Below are positions 1-9,737 of a stretch of DNA of 64,000 nt, piece by piece. Every line of letters starts with the position of its first letter. Position 1 is the stretch's first letter. The translations under genes were made by a program, and so were the position numbers. A model generated the notes under the pieces. That model worked only from the letters and a program-made list of their open reading frames with translations. It was not told where the DNA came from and did no database searches. The stretch lies in NCBI GenBank assembly GCA_016748015.1, contig JAAOMT010000151.1, forward strand, positions 62,001 through 126,000. The letters are read 5' to 3'. The DNA comes from Geosiphon pyriformis (Eukaryota > Glomeromycota > Glomeromycetes > Archaeosporales > Geosiphonaceae).

Positions 1-175
1 TTTTTTTGCAACAAAAAAATCACAGTACTAACAGTTTTAATTTGGGTTGCCATTTCAATCTCACTTTCTTTTAATGTCTCTGCCATGGCAAGTAAAGTAG
101 ATAGTAATTTAGTAACCAACACAACCAGGAGAGTCCACAGACTCAACTATAGATTTTATTAACAAAGACAGTTCT

Positions 176-1945
176 TTTTTTTTTTGTTAACATGTAGCCA
201 TACTGGTCTTTTATTAGTTTAGCCATACTTAAAAAGCATGGCTTTTTTATAAAGCCAACTTACCCAATAATTTAAATTACAAGATATGGCTAATCACTAA
301 GTAGTTATGCCTAACTATACACTAGTATAACCAGAAAACCTAAAGGATATTACACTATTACTTAAAGTAATTCTACTACCCAAAACATCAGTTAATATCT
401 TATTACAATATGAGAATCCATCACTCATTTTAATATTGGAATTGCCACTACCATTATCACTATTCCTTGGCATTTTGTGTATGCTGGTCACACATTATTA
501 ATACTTATTGATTTTTTCCACTCAGTTTGTAACTTACAATGTTTCCTCCATAATCTATTCCTCGCTTGAATTACTGCTTATTTACATACCTTAATTAAGA
601 TATTATCATTAGCTCTCTGATTAATGTTAGCAAAAACATTAATTCTTCTAAATTGCTTATTGATTAATCCTTTGCATAGCAAATCTATATTGGGTGTTGA
701 TCTGATGTATTCATTAAACAGAACAACCCTCTTATCAGGGTTCAAAATTTTATGTTTTCCTTTCACAGCCTTTGATAAGTACCACATCTACTCATTCCTT
801 ATATCATCTATCAGTGTTTTGCCTTTTTAAGTATTCAGAAAACATTTTCAAAAGTGTTAATTGGTTTCTACTTCTGTGTGGCATACTTTGCACAAGTTGT
901 TTATATACACTAAAGAACATCTATTGTATAGCATCTTTGCTGTTGGCAGCATGTTGTGGAATGATTTTATAATAAATATATGTATTGCTGAAAAACCAGC
1001 TGAGATGAAGCCTAATGACATTTTATCATTCCAGTTCTACACTTTGGTTGTGTACTTTCAGTTTACTCTCTGGTCTAAAGACCCTGCTGTCTCTTGTACT
1101 TTGTCATTGCTGATCCAATTCAAAGCTTCTTAAATTCCAGTCTGTTGGTTCAAAAAATGTCTGATATGCAAGAGAGGATGTAACTGATATTCTTAGCATT
1201 GTAAACCCATTTTACTGTGTTAAAAACAGTAGCTTCTTTGGCTAGTTTGTTAGCCATCTCATTTTCGAATATACCAGTATGTGCAGCCACTTTGTTTATG
1301 TTAAGATTAATTCTTTTTTCCCCTATTACTGCTTTAATTGCATTCTATGTACTCCAGTTAGGAATTTTGAGCTGATTCCTAATAGACAAAAGAGAATCTT
1401 TGAACAACCATTTTTGAGCTGTTAACATTATTGCCTAACTATCTGTGTTCAATATTAGTTTGCATTTGTGAAGTACTGCTTTCAAAGCCAATAATACAGC
1501 TTTTGCCTTAGTTTTTGTTGATGATAATGTTTCATTAACTGTTATACTAAAGTGGGCTTTTATTTCATGTATTACAAAAATGGTTGCTTCTCTAGCATCC
1601 TCAGAACCAGTTTTTACCAGTGAGCCATCTGTTGATATTTTTATTTTTTTTCTGAGTCTCAACTTCTTTCACACATTCTTCTATTGTGATAATAGAGCAT
1701 TAAGAATTTGGATGTAAATAAAGTCTTTTTGCATTATATCTAGGTTATTTGGTATTTGGTTATCTATTTTGTGCATTACTACTGCTTTATATTGGGTTAC
1801 ATTAATGTTCTTGTGTTCATCCATAATGATTGTAGACTTTAAAATCTTAAACTATTTGGAAATTCTACCACTGTTGCTTTGTCTATACTTCCTTGTAAAG
1901 TCCATTCATGTTATTAACAATCCATCCTTGGTCTGAATCTAATAT
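176..1945 (-). pseudogene. LINE A ORF2, 3' part: RNase H and C-terminal Cys domain
   Basis: Read on the minus strand this segment continues the ORF2 fragment that lies on the other side of E1. An RNase H domain is visible between about 1662 and 1215: ISTDGSLV (first Asp), TKAKAVLLAL (where an E-A-K form is usual, so the catalytic Glu looks lost), LNTDS (second Asp) and the C-terminal block VAAHTGIFENEMANKLAKEA. Further down (about 900-840) CKVCHTEVETN resembles the zinc-binding motif found at the end of LINE ORF2 proteins. The 3' end is marked by a run of A (T177-189 on the plus strand). Stops and frame changes are frequent. I see nothing else in 1-175, which is flanking AT-rich DNA. Confidence 0.7.
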
Positions 1946-2040
1946 TGTTATGGTTGAAACTTATACTTCTTATTAATTATTACATGTATTAGCCAATGAT
2001 GTCATATAAATTAGCCACTCTATTTTTAGAAAGTGATTAT

Positions 2041-2160
2041 TAATCTGATTAATGATCTAACCATTGACCTGATCATTGACCTGATCATTGACCTAATCAA
2101 TGACCTGATTATTGATCTGATTAATGACTTGATTATTAACCTAGTTATTGACCTGATCAT
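2041..2160 (+). repeat. 12-bp tandem repeat in LTR upstream region, ten units
   Basis: Ten units of the form TGACCTGATCAT, with variants, lie end to end and stop 17 bp before the TATA box. Many units contain the palindrome TGATCA. Other LTRs of the family carry different numbers: eight at 9107-9202, four at 15648-15695, two at 17402-17425, three at 24372-24407 and five at 33955-34014. The position suggests a transcriptional enhancer array, which is an inference. Confidence 0.85.
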
Positions 2161-2177
2161 TGACCACTTTTGACAGC

Positions 2178-2185
2178 TATATAAG
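2178..2185 (+). promoter_or_regulatory. TATA box of family-G LTR promoter
   Basis: TATATAAG sits in a conserved context AGCTATATAAGC, directly downstream of the 12-bp repeats. The same box occurs at 9220-9227, 15713-15720 (as TATATAAA), 17443-17450, 24425-24432 and 34032-34039. Its conservation in all six LTRs supports a promoter role. Confidence 0.7.
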
Positions 2186-2693
2186 CAATAAATCTCTTAG
2201 CTGTAGAAAAGCATGAAGAAATCAAATAAATAAAATAACAACTTTCATCTTAATCCTTCTCTTATTGCTAATTTTTCTTTCTCTACTTTCAAGTATCTGA
2301 ACATCTTAAAGATAAAAGATTACTTGTTGGTTATTCCTTATCCTTTTCCTAAAACATGTAATTGCAACATTTGAAGATTATTGAATAAAACATGACTGAA
2401 AAGCACATCTGATACTTGATATTGAATTCTAAGAGTGTCAACATAAGACATAAAATTATACTAAATGTGATTATTTGTTGACAATACAGACTATTCCTCT
2501 ACCTTCAGATTCCCCGGTTATCTTTGAAAAGTATAGTGACTGAGATATTTTATGAGACTGATCTCACACATTGAATTCATACTTATTCAATTTGCTCTTT
2601 AAAGTTGAATTTCTTTTGATTATTTCCATCACCCTATAATCCTGTTTTCTCTTGCTATTCATTAGCTTGTTATTCCAACCCATAACATAAAAG

Positions 2694-2710
2694 TAGTGCT
2701 TTCTATGAGG
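2694..2710 (+). other. Degenerate primer-binding site of E1
   Basis: Six bases after the 5' LTR the sequence TAGTGCTTTCTATGAGG corresponds to TGGTGCTCCCTGTGAGG in E2. The E2 form begins with TGG, the complement of a tRNA CCA end, as expected for tRNA-primed reverse transcription. The E1 copy differs at several positions. The tRNA is not identified. Confidence 0.7.
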
Positions 2711-2739
2711 TTGTTAAAATCCACTTTGTTTCCTATTGT

Positions 2740-4272
2740 ATGGGTGATTATTTATACCTGCCACAACAATCAGAAAAATACTTTAAAGCACACAACAAAA
2801 ATGATCTAGACTTTATTGAACTCAATTCTTTGCCCTCCTGCTTGATTTGCTTCCTCATTAAAGAACAATCCAGCAGACAATTCCAAGACTTTTGGAACTG
2901 GTTCTTGAATGAGCATTCAGCTGAAACCTACACAGCTTATACAACCTATTACTTTGACCAAGCTTATTTTGAAGACGACTTTAAAGAAAAAAACAACAGT
3001 ATCAATCAGCTCTTATATTCTGCAACCTTTGAACAACAGCCTCCTAATTTCGAATATCTGAATCATCAAATCTATATTTGGATTGCTGTTTATCAAGCAA
3101 CTGAAACTCCCTTTGAAACAGAAGAAGAAAGCTACCAAACTGCCCCTGTTTTTGATTTTTTATCAAGCAAATCAGACTCATCTACACAAACAGTTACCCC
3201 TAAACCAATGGCTAATGATCTCATGCAAGCAAACATTCTGGCCACCCTTCAAGGTATACAAACTGCTCTAGAAAGAAGAAACAATATCCCACTACCACTA
3301 TTTAGAGGTAATGCACAAGATCTAATTGAATGGTTAGATGATTTTGAAAGAGCTGTCACAGCCAACCAGTATGATGAAGAATACAAGTTCCAAATCATTG
3401 GTGGCTACCTCCAAGGCTCTTCTGCTATCTGGTTCTCACAAGAAACAGATGCCAATGCTCAATACCGAATAATCAAATGGACATCAACCAATGCTGGAGA
3501 AGAAAATACCTCTTTCACTATCCAGTTTGAGACCAAGTTCAGAACCCCAATATTAATATCCAAATGGCACATGGAATTGGAAAGAAGAACCCAAGGCTTT
3601 GGAAAAGTAGTGACTGAATATGCCAAAGCTATCAGAAAGCTAATCAAACTTGTAGACTCTAAGAGAAACTAAACAGAAGAACAAAAAATCCATTCCTTCA
3701 CAAAAGGATTAAAAACTGATCTATCATATGCTTTTTGGTTTCTCTTGGCTTTAAAAAACAACTCAACAATAGACATGACTATTGAACTGGCACAAAGAAT
3801 TGAAGATAACTAAAGGATGCATTTGAGATCTACACTTCCAGTTTTTGCTCCTGCTCCTGTTATGGCTTCAGCTCCACAAATGACTGCTGTCTCTTTTGCT
3901 GCCCAAACTCAAGACCCAAATGAACAGTTAATAGATAGACTTACAGCTAATCTTGCCTAATTACTGGAACTCTTAGCCCAAGCTGTCAGAGAAAATCAAC
4001 AACTCCAAAAACCCAGATTTGAACTCTGTTTTAATCAACCCCAGCAACTCCCATATCAAAGACAACAAAATCATGGCCCACCTGTGTGTTACTATTGTGG
4101 ATTAACTGGAAATTTCTCCAAAGATTGTAACAATTCTCCTCTGTCTTTTCCAGCTCCTAGAAACAATGACAATAACAGAACCAGCAACAACAATGTTCTC
4201 AATCAAAAACCTAATCATGCTAACATCAATTTCTTTGGAGAGAATCCCCTGATTAAGGCCACTGTTTATTAG
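2740..4272 (+). pseudogene. Gag of E1 (capsid-like and CCHC nucleocapsid)
   Basis: One reading frame runs from ATG 2740 to TAG 4270-4272, broken by stops at 3670, 3811 and 3958; where E2 has Gln or Trp at the latter two sites, E1 has TAA. The middle (about residues 180-340) resembles a retrotransposon gag capsid: LFRGNAQDLIEWLDDFERA, then GYLQGSSAIWF, then EYAKAIRKLI. Near the end is a CCHC-type knuckle CYYCGLTGNFSKDC in which the expected His is Asn (E2 has CYYHCGLIGHYLRDC-like spacing with His). The start was chosen because the same ATG and context occur in E2 at 18004. Gag would form the virus-like particle and bind the RNA. Confidence 0.85.
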
Positions 4273-7200
4273 CCTTTAAACTGGTAGGTGCACCTTCAAA
4301 AAATGAGAGTGCAAGCCAACCAAAAGAAAACTCCTTTTATGCTTTTAACCTAACTGATGATGACCATGACATGAATGAATTAGCAATCAACACCTCTAAA
4401 TCAACAAGAAAGAAAAAGAAAGCCAAGGTTGATTTTATTCTAGATCCAAAAAAAGCCTCCACATCAATTGTTGATAATAATAAACCACTAAAGGCTAAAG
4501 TTTTTAAAAATCCTCCAAAGTTGGAATCCCCAGAAATTGTACAAAAATCTGGATCCTATTCTGTTGTCAAGGATCTTATGGAAATGCCTGCACACATTAC
4601 ATTTGGCAACTGATAACCCATCCACAGTTTAGAAAAGATTTTCACAAATCATTGATACCAAAGAAAAAGACACCAAAAACCAACAAACGCTCTCACCAAG
4701 CTGAACTCACTAATAACAGCAATATCACTTCTCTGATTTGTAAAGCCCAAGTGGCTGGTTACTTCATTGACCTGATCTTAGACAGTAGATCATCTGTTAG
4801 TGTAATTGCCAAACACTTTTTTGAAGCAATTGGCAGAAAAATTGATGAGTCTTTTACAAGACTAATGACCAATGTACATAGTAACAAGAAGAAAGACTTG
4901 GGCATAGCCAAAGCTATTTCTGTCTACATCAATAGTATCAGCATTGAAACAGATATGGAAGTATCTGAAGCAAAAGAATATATCATTATTGTTGGTAATG
5001 AGTGGCTTAAGAAAGCCAAAGCACTACTTAACTATGAACTGTGTGAGCTAATCATCAGATGTGGTGAAAAACCCATTGTAATTAAATGCCATCATTGGAC
5101 AACTCTTCCAGCAACCAAACAGAACCAAGAAAAAGAACAATCAGATGAATTAGATGATAATGAGAGTGATAATGAAGAAGATCAAGAAGAACAAGAAGAA
5201 ACTACTGAACTCACTTATACCATCTTCACCAGCAATGGCAAGCCACTGGACAATGTTAAAGCTGACAAAGAAGAAATCATGGTAAATGGCAAGCTAATCT
5301 GCTGGCCCTATTATGATATCCTCAGAAAAACTTTTGACAGAAAACCTAGCAAAAAAGCCAAATACAGTTATTGGTGACATGGCCCTTGTGCATAGTGCTG
5401 GTGCAATAAACTTTTGTATTCACCAAGTGATAAATGCAAATCTTGTCTGATCTATTACAAAGATTGGGAACCAATTAGTTTGATACCTCAAGAAGAACTT
5501 AAAGAAGTACAAAAGTCCTTTGAGAATAAACCACCTGAAATCCAATTACTAATTATAGAACAAAGAGAACCTTCCCCTGAAGAAAAAAAAGTGGACATTA
5601 AAAATCTGTTGGCTAGAAATAGCCCAGTTATCTCAAAAGAAGGTGACGCCTCTGGACAAACCCATGTGATACAACACACCATCACCACCAAAAAAACTTG
5701 TTCTATCTATTTGAAATCTTATCAATCCAATTAACACAATGATGAGTTTATCAAGAAAGAGATAAACCAGATGAAAGATCTTGAATTCATACAAAAAACC
5801 AAGAGTAAATGGGCTTTTCTAGTTGTAGTGGTATTCAAGAAAGGTGGAACTCTATGCTTCTGTGTTGACTACTGCCAATTAAATGCCATCACTATAAGAG
5901 ACATGTATCCACTCCCCAAAATTAATGCAATGCTAGATAAATTTAATGGTGCTGCTTTTTTTTCAACTATTGACTTAACTGCTAAATTCTGGCAAGTAGA
6001 GATGGATCCAGAAAGCAGAAAGAAAACTGTCTTTATCACCAAGTATGGCACCTATAAATTCACAGTCATGTCTTTTGGTCTCACCAATGCTCTTCTCACC
6101 TTTCAACGCCTAATAGATAAAGTGTTTGAATCAGTAAAAGAAAACTTTGTTCTAGTTTACTTGGACAACATAATAGTATATTCAAAAACCTGAGATGAAC
6201 ATCTTGAACATTTACAGAAGGTTTTTGACCTGCTCAGAAATGCTGGCCTTAAGATTAACCCAATCAAATCTTTCTTTGGACACCAATCTACCCAGTTTTT
6301 TGGTCATTTTATTACAAAAAATGGAATCTTCTCTGATCCAGCTAAAGTTGAAAAAGTCCAGAACATTAGACAGCCAATGAATGTTCCTGAACTATGCTTT
6401 TTCCTTGGTTTGGCTTTTTACTATCACAAATTTATCAAGGATTTCTCCAAAATTGCCTTTCCTTTCAATTAGCTATTCAGGAAAAATGTCAATTATCACT
6501 GGAGCACTTATTAACAAAAAGCTTTTGAATTTCTAAAGAAAAAACTTGTTACTGAACCAATTCTAAAACAACCTGATCTGGATCAACTTTTTATCCTCCA
6601 TACTGATGCATCTGGCTATGGACTTGGTGCTGTCCTTTTACAAAAAGATGAAAATGGCAGAGAATATGCAATAGCATATGCCAGTAAATCCCTTACACCA
6701 GTAGAAAAGAACTATTTAGTTACTGAACCAGAATGTTTAGCAGTAATTTGGGCTACTAGCTACTGGGATCAATATCTTTTTGGTGCAAAATTTTTAGTGA
6801 TAACAGATCATCAAGTTTTGGTTTGGCTGTACAATAAAAAGAAGCTGGAACACAAATGAATAACTCACTGGATACTCCACTTGGATGAATTCGACTATGA
6901 TATTCAACACTACAAAAGAGCAAATCATCAAAACACTAACACTCTATTTAGACTTATCATCTAGTAACAGTACAACTTCTCAAATCAAACCAACTTAATT
7001 ATTAGTAACTTCTTCATAACAAACATGATAATAGACTTGGACAACTACTCTGCCTTAATGGAATTTTTGGGTAAAGGACAATATTTACCAGAATACACTT
7101 GACAGCAAAGAGAACATTTGTGCAAACAATCAAATTTCTATTTGATCCACCAGAATTAATTATATAAAAGAAACAGAAAAGATCCTGACCATCCCCAAAG

Positions 7201-8344
7201 AGTCATCAGATTTGAAGAAAGAGAAATTGTAATATATAATATGCACACTAACCCATTAGCTAGACACTCTGAAAAAACAAAAACAATTCAGAAAACTTTA
7301 GCTCATTATTATTGGCCTACCTTGGGAAAAGACATTACTAAATACATTAAAACTTGTAACATTTGCCAAAGAAGAGGCAAACCCAATCGCAAAGAAGATA
7401 TCCATCCAATCTCTGTTGGTCAACTCTTTGACAGAATTGGTATAAATGTTGTTGGACTTTTAACAATCACTCCTGATGGCAACAGATATATTATCACAGC
7501 TACCAATTATCTTACAAAATGAGTAGAAGCAAGAGCCACTTCAGACCAAATAGCAGTCTCAATAGCCAATTTTATTTATGAAGATATTATCTGCTGTCAT
7601 GACTGTCCCAAAGAACTTTTATCTAATAGAGAAAGAGCTTTTCTCAGTACACTGGTTAAAGAACTTTGTAGAAAAATGGGAATATATCAAAAACTTTCCT
7701 CCCCTTATCACCCCCAAACAAATGACCTAATAGAACATTTCAATAGAATATTATGTGAAACCCTAGCCAAAACCAGTGAAGAAACAAACTTATGGAACAA
7801 AGTACTGCCTTCAGCTTTGTTTGCTTATAAAACTGTAAATCATGACATAACAAGTTATGAACCTTTTTATCTGTTCTATGGATGCATGGCAACACTACCA
7901 ATAGAAACTGATATTAAAACAATACCCTTTAAAGAGATCACAATAGGGAATTACAAAGACATTTTGCAAAGAAAACTTGGTACCATTCTTGATTCCTTAG
8001 TAGAAGCACAAATAATCACTTTTGAAAAGATAAAACAGTTTTAAGAAAAGCTTAAGAAAAAAAAAACCTATAAAACACTTTCTTTAAGTGTTAGTGACTT
8101 GGTACTAGAATATTATTCTGACAAAGACAATGTTTATGGTGATAAATTTTCTAACCAATAGAAAGGACCCTTTATAGTCAACAAAGTTTTGAACAATGAT
8201 TCTTATATTCTTCAAAATCAATTTGGAACAATCTTCAATGATTATCCTGTTCATGGTACATGACTCAAGAAATATCATAAATGACCTGATTGGCTGCCTG
8301 TTATAATAATACCAACTCAAATGATCAGCAAAAATCAAGTATAA
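4272..8344 (+). pseudogene. Pol of E1 (protease, RT, RNase H, integrase)
   Basis: Pol lies in the -1 frame relative to gag. It changes frame once, near 4606, where E1 has one base fewer than E2, then keeps a single frame to the stop at 8342-8344. Domains in order: protease near 4770-4830 with LILDSRSSVSVIA (DSG changed to DSR); a Cys-rich segment near 5370-5460; RT at about 5740-6480 with FFSTIDLTAKFWQVEMD and YLDN (second catalytic Asp lost); RNase H at about 6530-6850 with HTDASGYGLGAV and ITDHQVLVWL; integrase at about 7240-8290 with CNICQRR, GINVVGLL (Asp changed to Asn), LLSNRERAF and DLIEHFNR. Stops at 5375, 5732, 6191 and 7520 fall where E2 has Trp. Confidence 0.9.
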
Positions 8345-8385
8345 ATAAATGCACCATTCCCAAAACAGAGATATTTTCAATCGAC

Positions 8386-9042
8386 ATGAACAATTATTTT
8401 CTGGATCAAAACATTCAAAATGCCTTCTATACTTTCTATGAGTATTGGATCAAAAACTATCCAAATGCTATTTTGATCATTGGAAAACAAACTACCATAA
8501 TTGATAACAGCAGAACACATACTGTTATTAGACCAAAGAAAACTACTACCAGAAGAGAAAAAATTAGTAGTAAAATGAATAAATATCTGTTGGAAAGTAT
8601 AACAGCAGCTATACTTCCATCTTCCAACACAATTGGAAAAACACTTCAAAAAATCTTATCTATAGACAAAAACTTGTCATATAGAAGACAATTAGAACTC
8701 TATGGTCGTCTTAGTAAAATCATAGAGGATATAAAACTCATGAAGAAAACAACTTCAGAGATACAGGCAAGAATTTTGGACATTATATGGTTAGATGTCT
8801 TAAAAGTTTTAACTATTGCTAAAAGAGCCAAAACTCTAATACAAAGATTTGGTCTCTTGGATACAAAAATCATTTCACTTCAAGTGTTATATACCTTATC
8901 CACAAAAGACTTCAACAAACTAGTTAGCTTTGAGTTAAATAAAATCCTTCAAATAGATTACTCCATAAATAGCTTGATTTTGCTGGAGCTCAATCTCTTT
9001 GGAGATAATGATGTTATGGTTAAAACTTATACTTCTTATTAA
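8386..9042 (+). CDS. Third ORF of family G, unrecognised protein of 218 residues (E1 copy)
   Basis: This ORF runs uninterrupted from ATG 8386 to the stop at 9040-9042, just downstream of integrase and ending about 30 bp inside the 3' LTR. It starts MNNYFLDQNIQNAF and ends near LFGDNDVMVKTYTSY. I do not recognise the family. It is rich in Lys, Ile and Leu and looks largely helical; I see no signal peptide, no clear membrane segment and no Cys motif. The same protein is readable in E2 (23652-24308) and, more decayed, in E3 (33238-33891), so it is a regular component of this element family. Its position is that of env in some Ty3-like elements, but its features do not suggest an envelope protein. 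It is the only intact reading frame of E1. Confidence 0.75.
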   Translation: MNNYFLDQNIQNAFYTFYEYWIKNYPNAILIIGKQTTIIDNSRTHTVIRPKKTTTRREKISSKMNKYLLESITAAILPSSNTIGKTLQKILSIDKNLSYRRQLELYGRLSKIIEDIKLMKKTTSEIQARILDIIWLDVLKVLTIAKRAKTLIQRFGLLDTKIISLQVLYTLSTKDFNKLVSFELNKILQIDYSINSLILLELNLFGDNDVMVKTYTSY

Positions 9043-9737
9043 TTATTACATGTATTAGCCAATGATGTCATATAAATTAGCCACTCTATTTTTAGAAAGT
9101 GATTATTGACCTGATCAATGATCTAACCATTGACCTGATCATTGATCTGATTGTTGATCTAATCAATGACCTAATCATTGACCTGATCAATAACCTAATT
9201 ATTGACCACTTTTGACAGCTATATAAGTGATGAATCTCTTAGCTGTAGAAAAACATGAAGAAATCAAGAAAATCAAATAAATAAAATAACAACTTTCATC
9301 TCAATTCTTCTCTTATTGCTAATTTCTCTTTCCCTACTTTCAAGTATCTGAACATCTTAAAGATAAAAAATTACTTGTTGGTTATTCCTTATCCTTTTCC
9401 TGAAACATGTAATTACAACATTTGGAGATTATTGAATAAAATGTGACTGAAGAGCACATCTGATACTTGATATTGAATTCTAAGAGTGCTGACATGAGGC
9501 ATAGAATTATACTAAGTGTGATCATTTGTTGACAGTACAGACTATTCCTTTACCTTTAAATTCCCCAGTTACTTTAAAAAGTATAGTGACTGAGATATTT
9601 TATGAAATTGATCTTGCACATTAAATCAATACTTATTCAATTCGCTCTTTAAAGTTGAATTCTTTTTGATTATTTTCATTACCCTACAATCCTGTTCTCT
9701 CTTGCTATCCATTAGCTTGTTACTCTAATCTGTAACA
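9012..9737 (+). repeat. 3' LTR of E1
   Basis: It starts TGTTATGGTTAAAAC and ends ATCTGTAACA. It matches the 5' LTR with scattered substitutions and has eight rather than ten of the 12-bp units (9107-9202). TATA box at 9220-9227. ATAT follows directly as the target duplication. A purine-rich stretch (GGAGATAATGA) precedes it as the likely polypurine tract. Confidence 0.92.

Larger units (their letters stand above)
1946..2687 (+). repeat. 5' LTR of E1
   Basis: The LTR starts TGTTATGGTTGAAAC and ends CAACCCATAACA, giving short inverted ends TGTTATGG/CCATAACA. The same sequence recurs at 9012-9737, 15553-16231, 17308-17951, 24278 onward and 33861 onward. It contains ten 12-bp tandem units (2041-2160), a TATA box at 2178-2185 and AATAAA-type sequences shortly after, compatible with a U3-R-U5 layout. 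Confidence 0.93.
1946..9737 (+). mobile_element. E1: complete but degenerate Ty3/gypsy element, family G
   Basis: The element is bounded by two LTRs that begin TGTTATGG and end in a TAACA, with a 4-bp target duplication ATAT at 1942-1945 and 9738-9741. Inside, in order, are a primer-binding site, gag, protease, reverse transcriptase, RNase H, integrase and a third ORF. The RT-RNase H-integrase order places it in the Ty3/gypsy group (Metaviridae). It lies in LINE A, in opposite orientation. Gag and pol contain many in-frame stops, most at positions where E2 has Trp or Gln, and the RT catalytic motif reads YLDN instead of YLDD. The element is therefore probably dead, although the third ORF is intact. 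Confidence 0.92.

Noticed and set aside
1-175. A target duplication for LINE A at its outer ends
   Set aside because: No convincing match was found between the sequence near 176 and that near 31056-31177; the ends are too decayed to fix.
2041-2160. Regular short repeats that could recall a CRISPR array
   Set aside because: The units are 12 bp and adjacent, with no spacers, lie in LTRs and occur in a eukaryotic context; they are an LTR tandem repeat.
8386-9042. Calling the third ORF of family G an env gene
   Set aside because: Only the position fits. There is no signal peptide, membrane segment or Cys pattern of an envelope protein.
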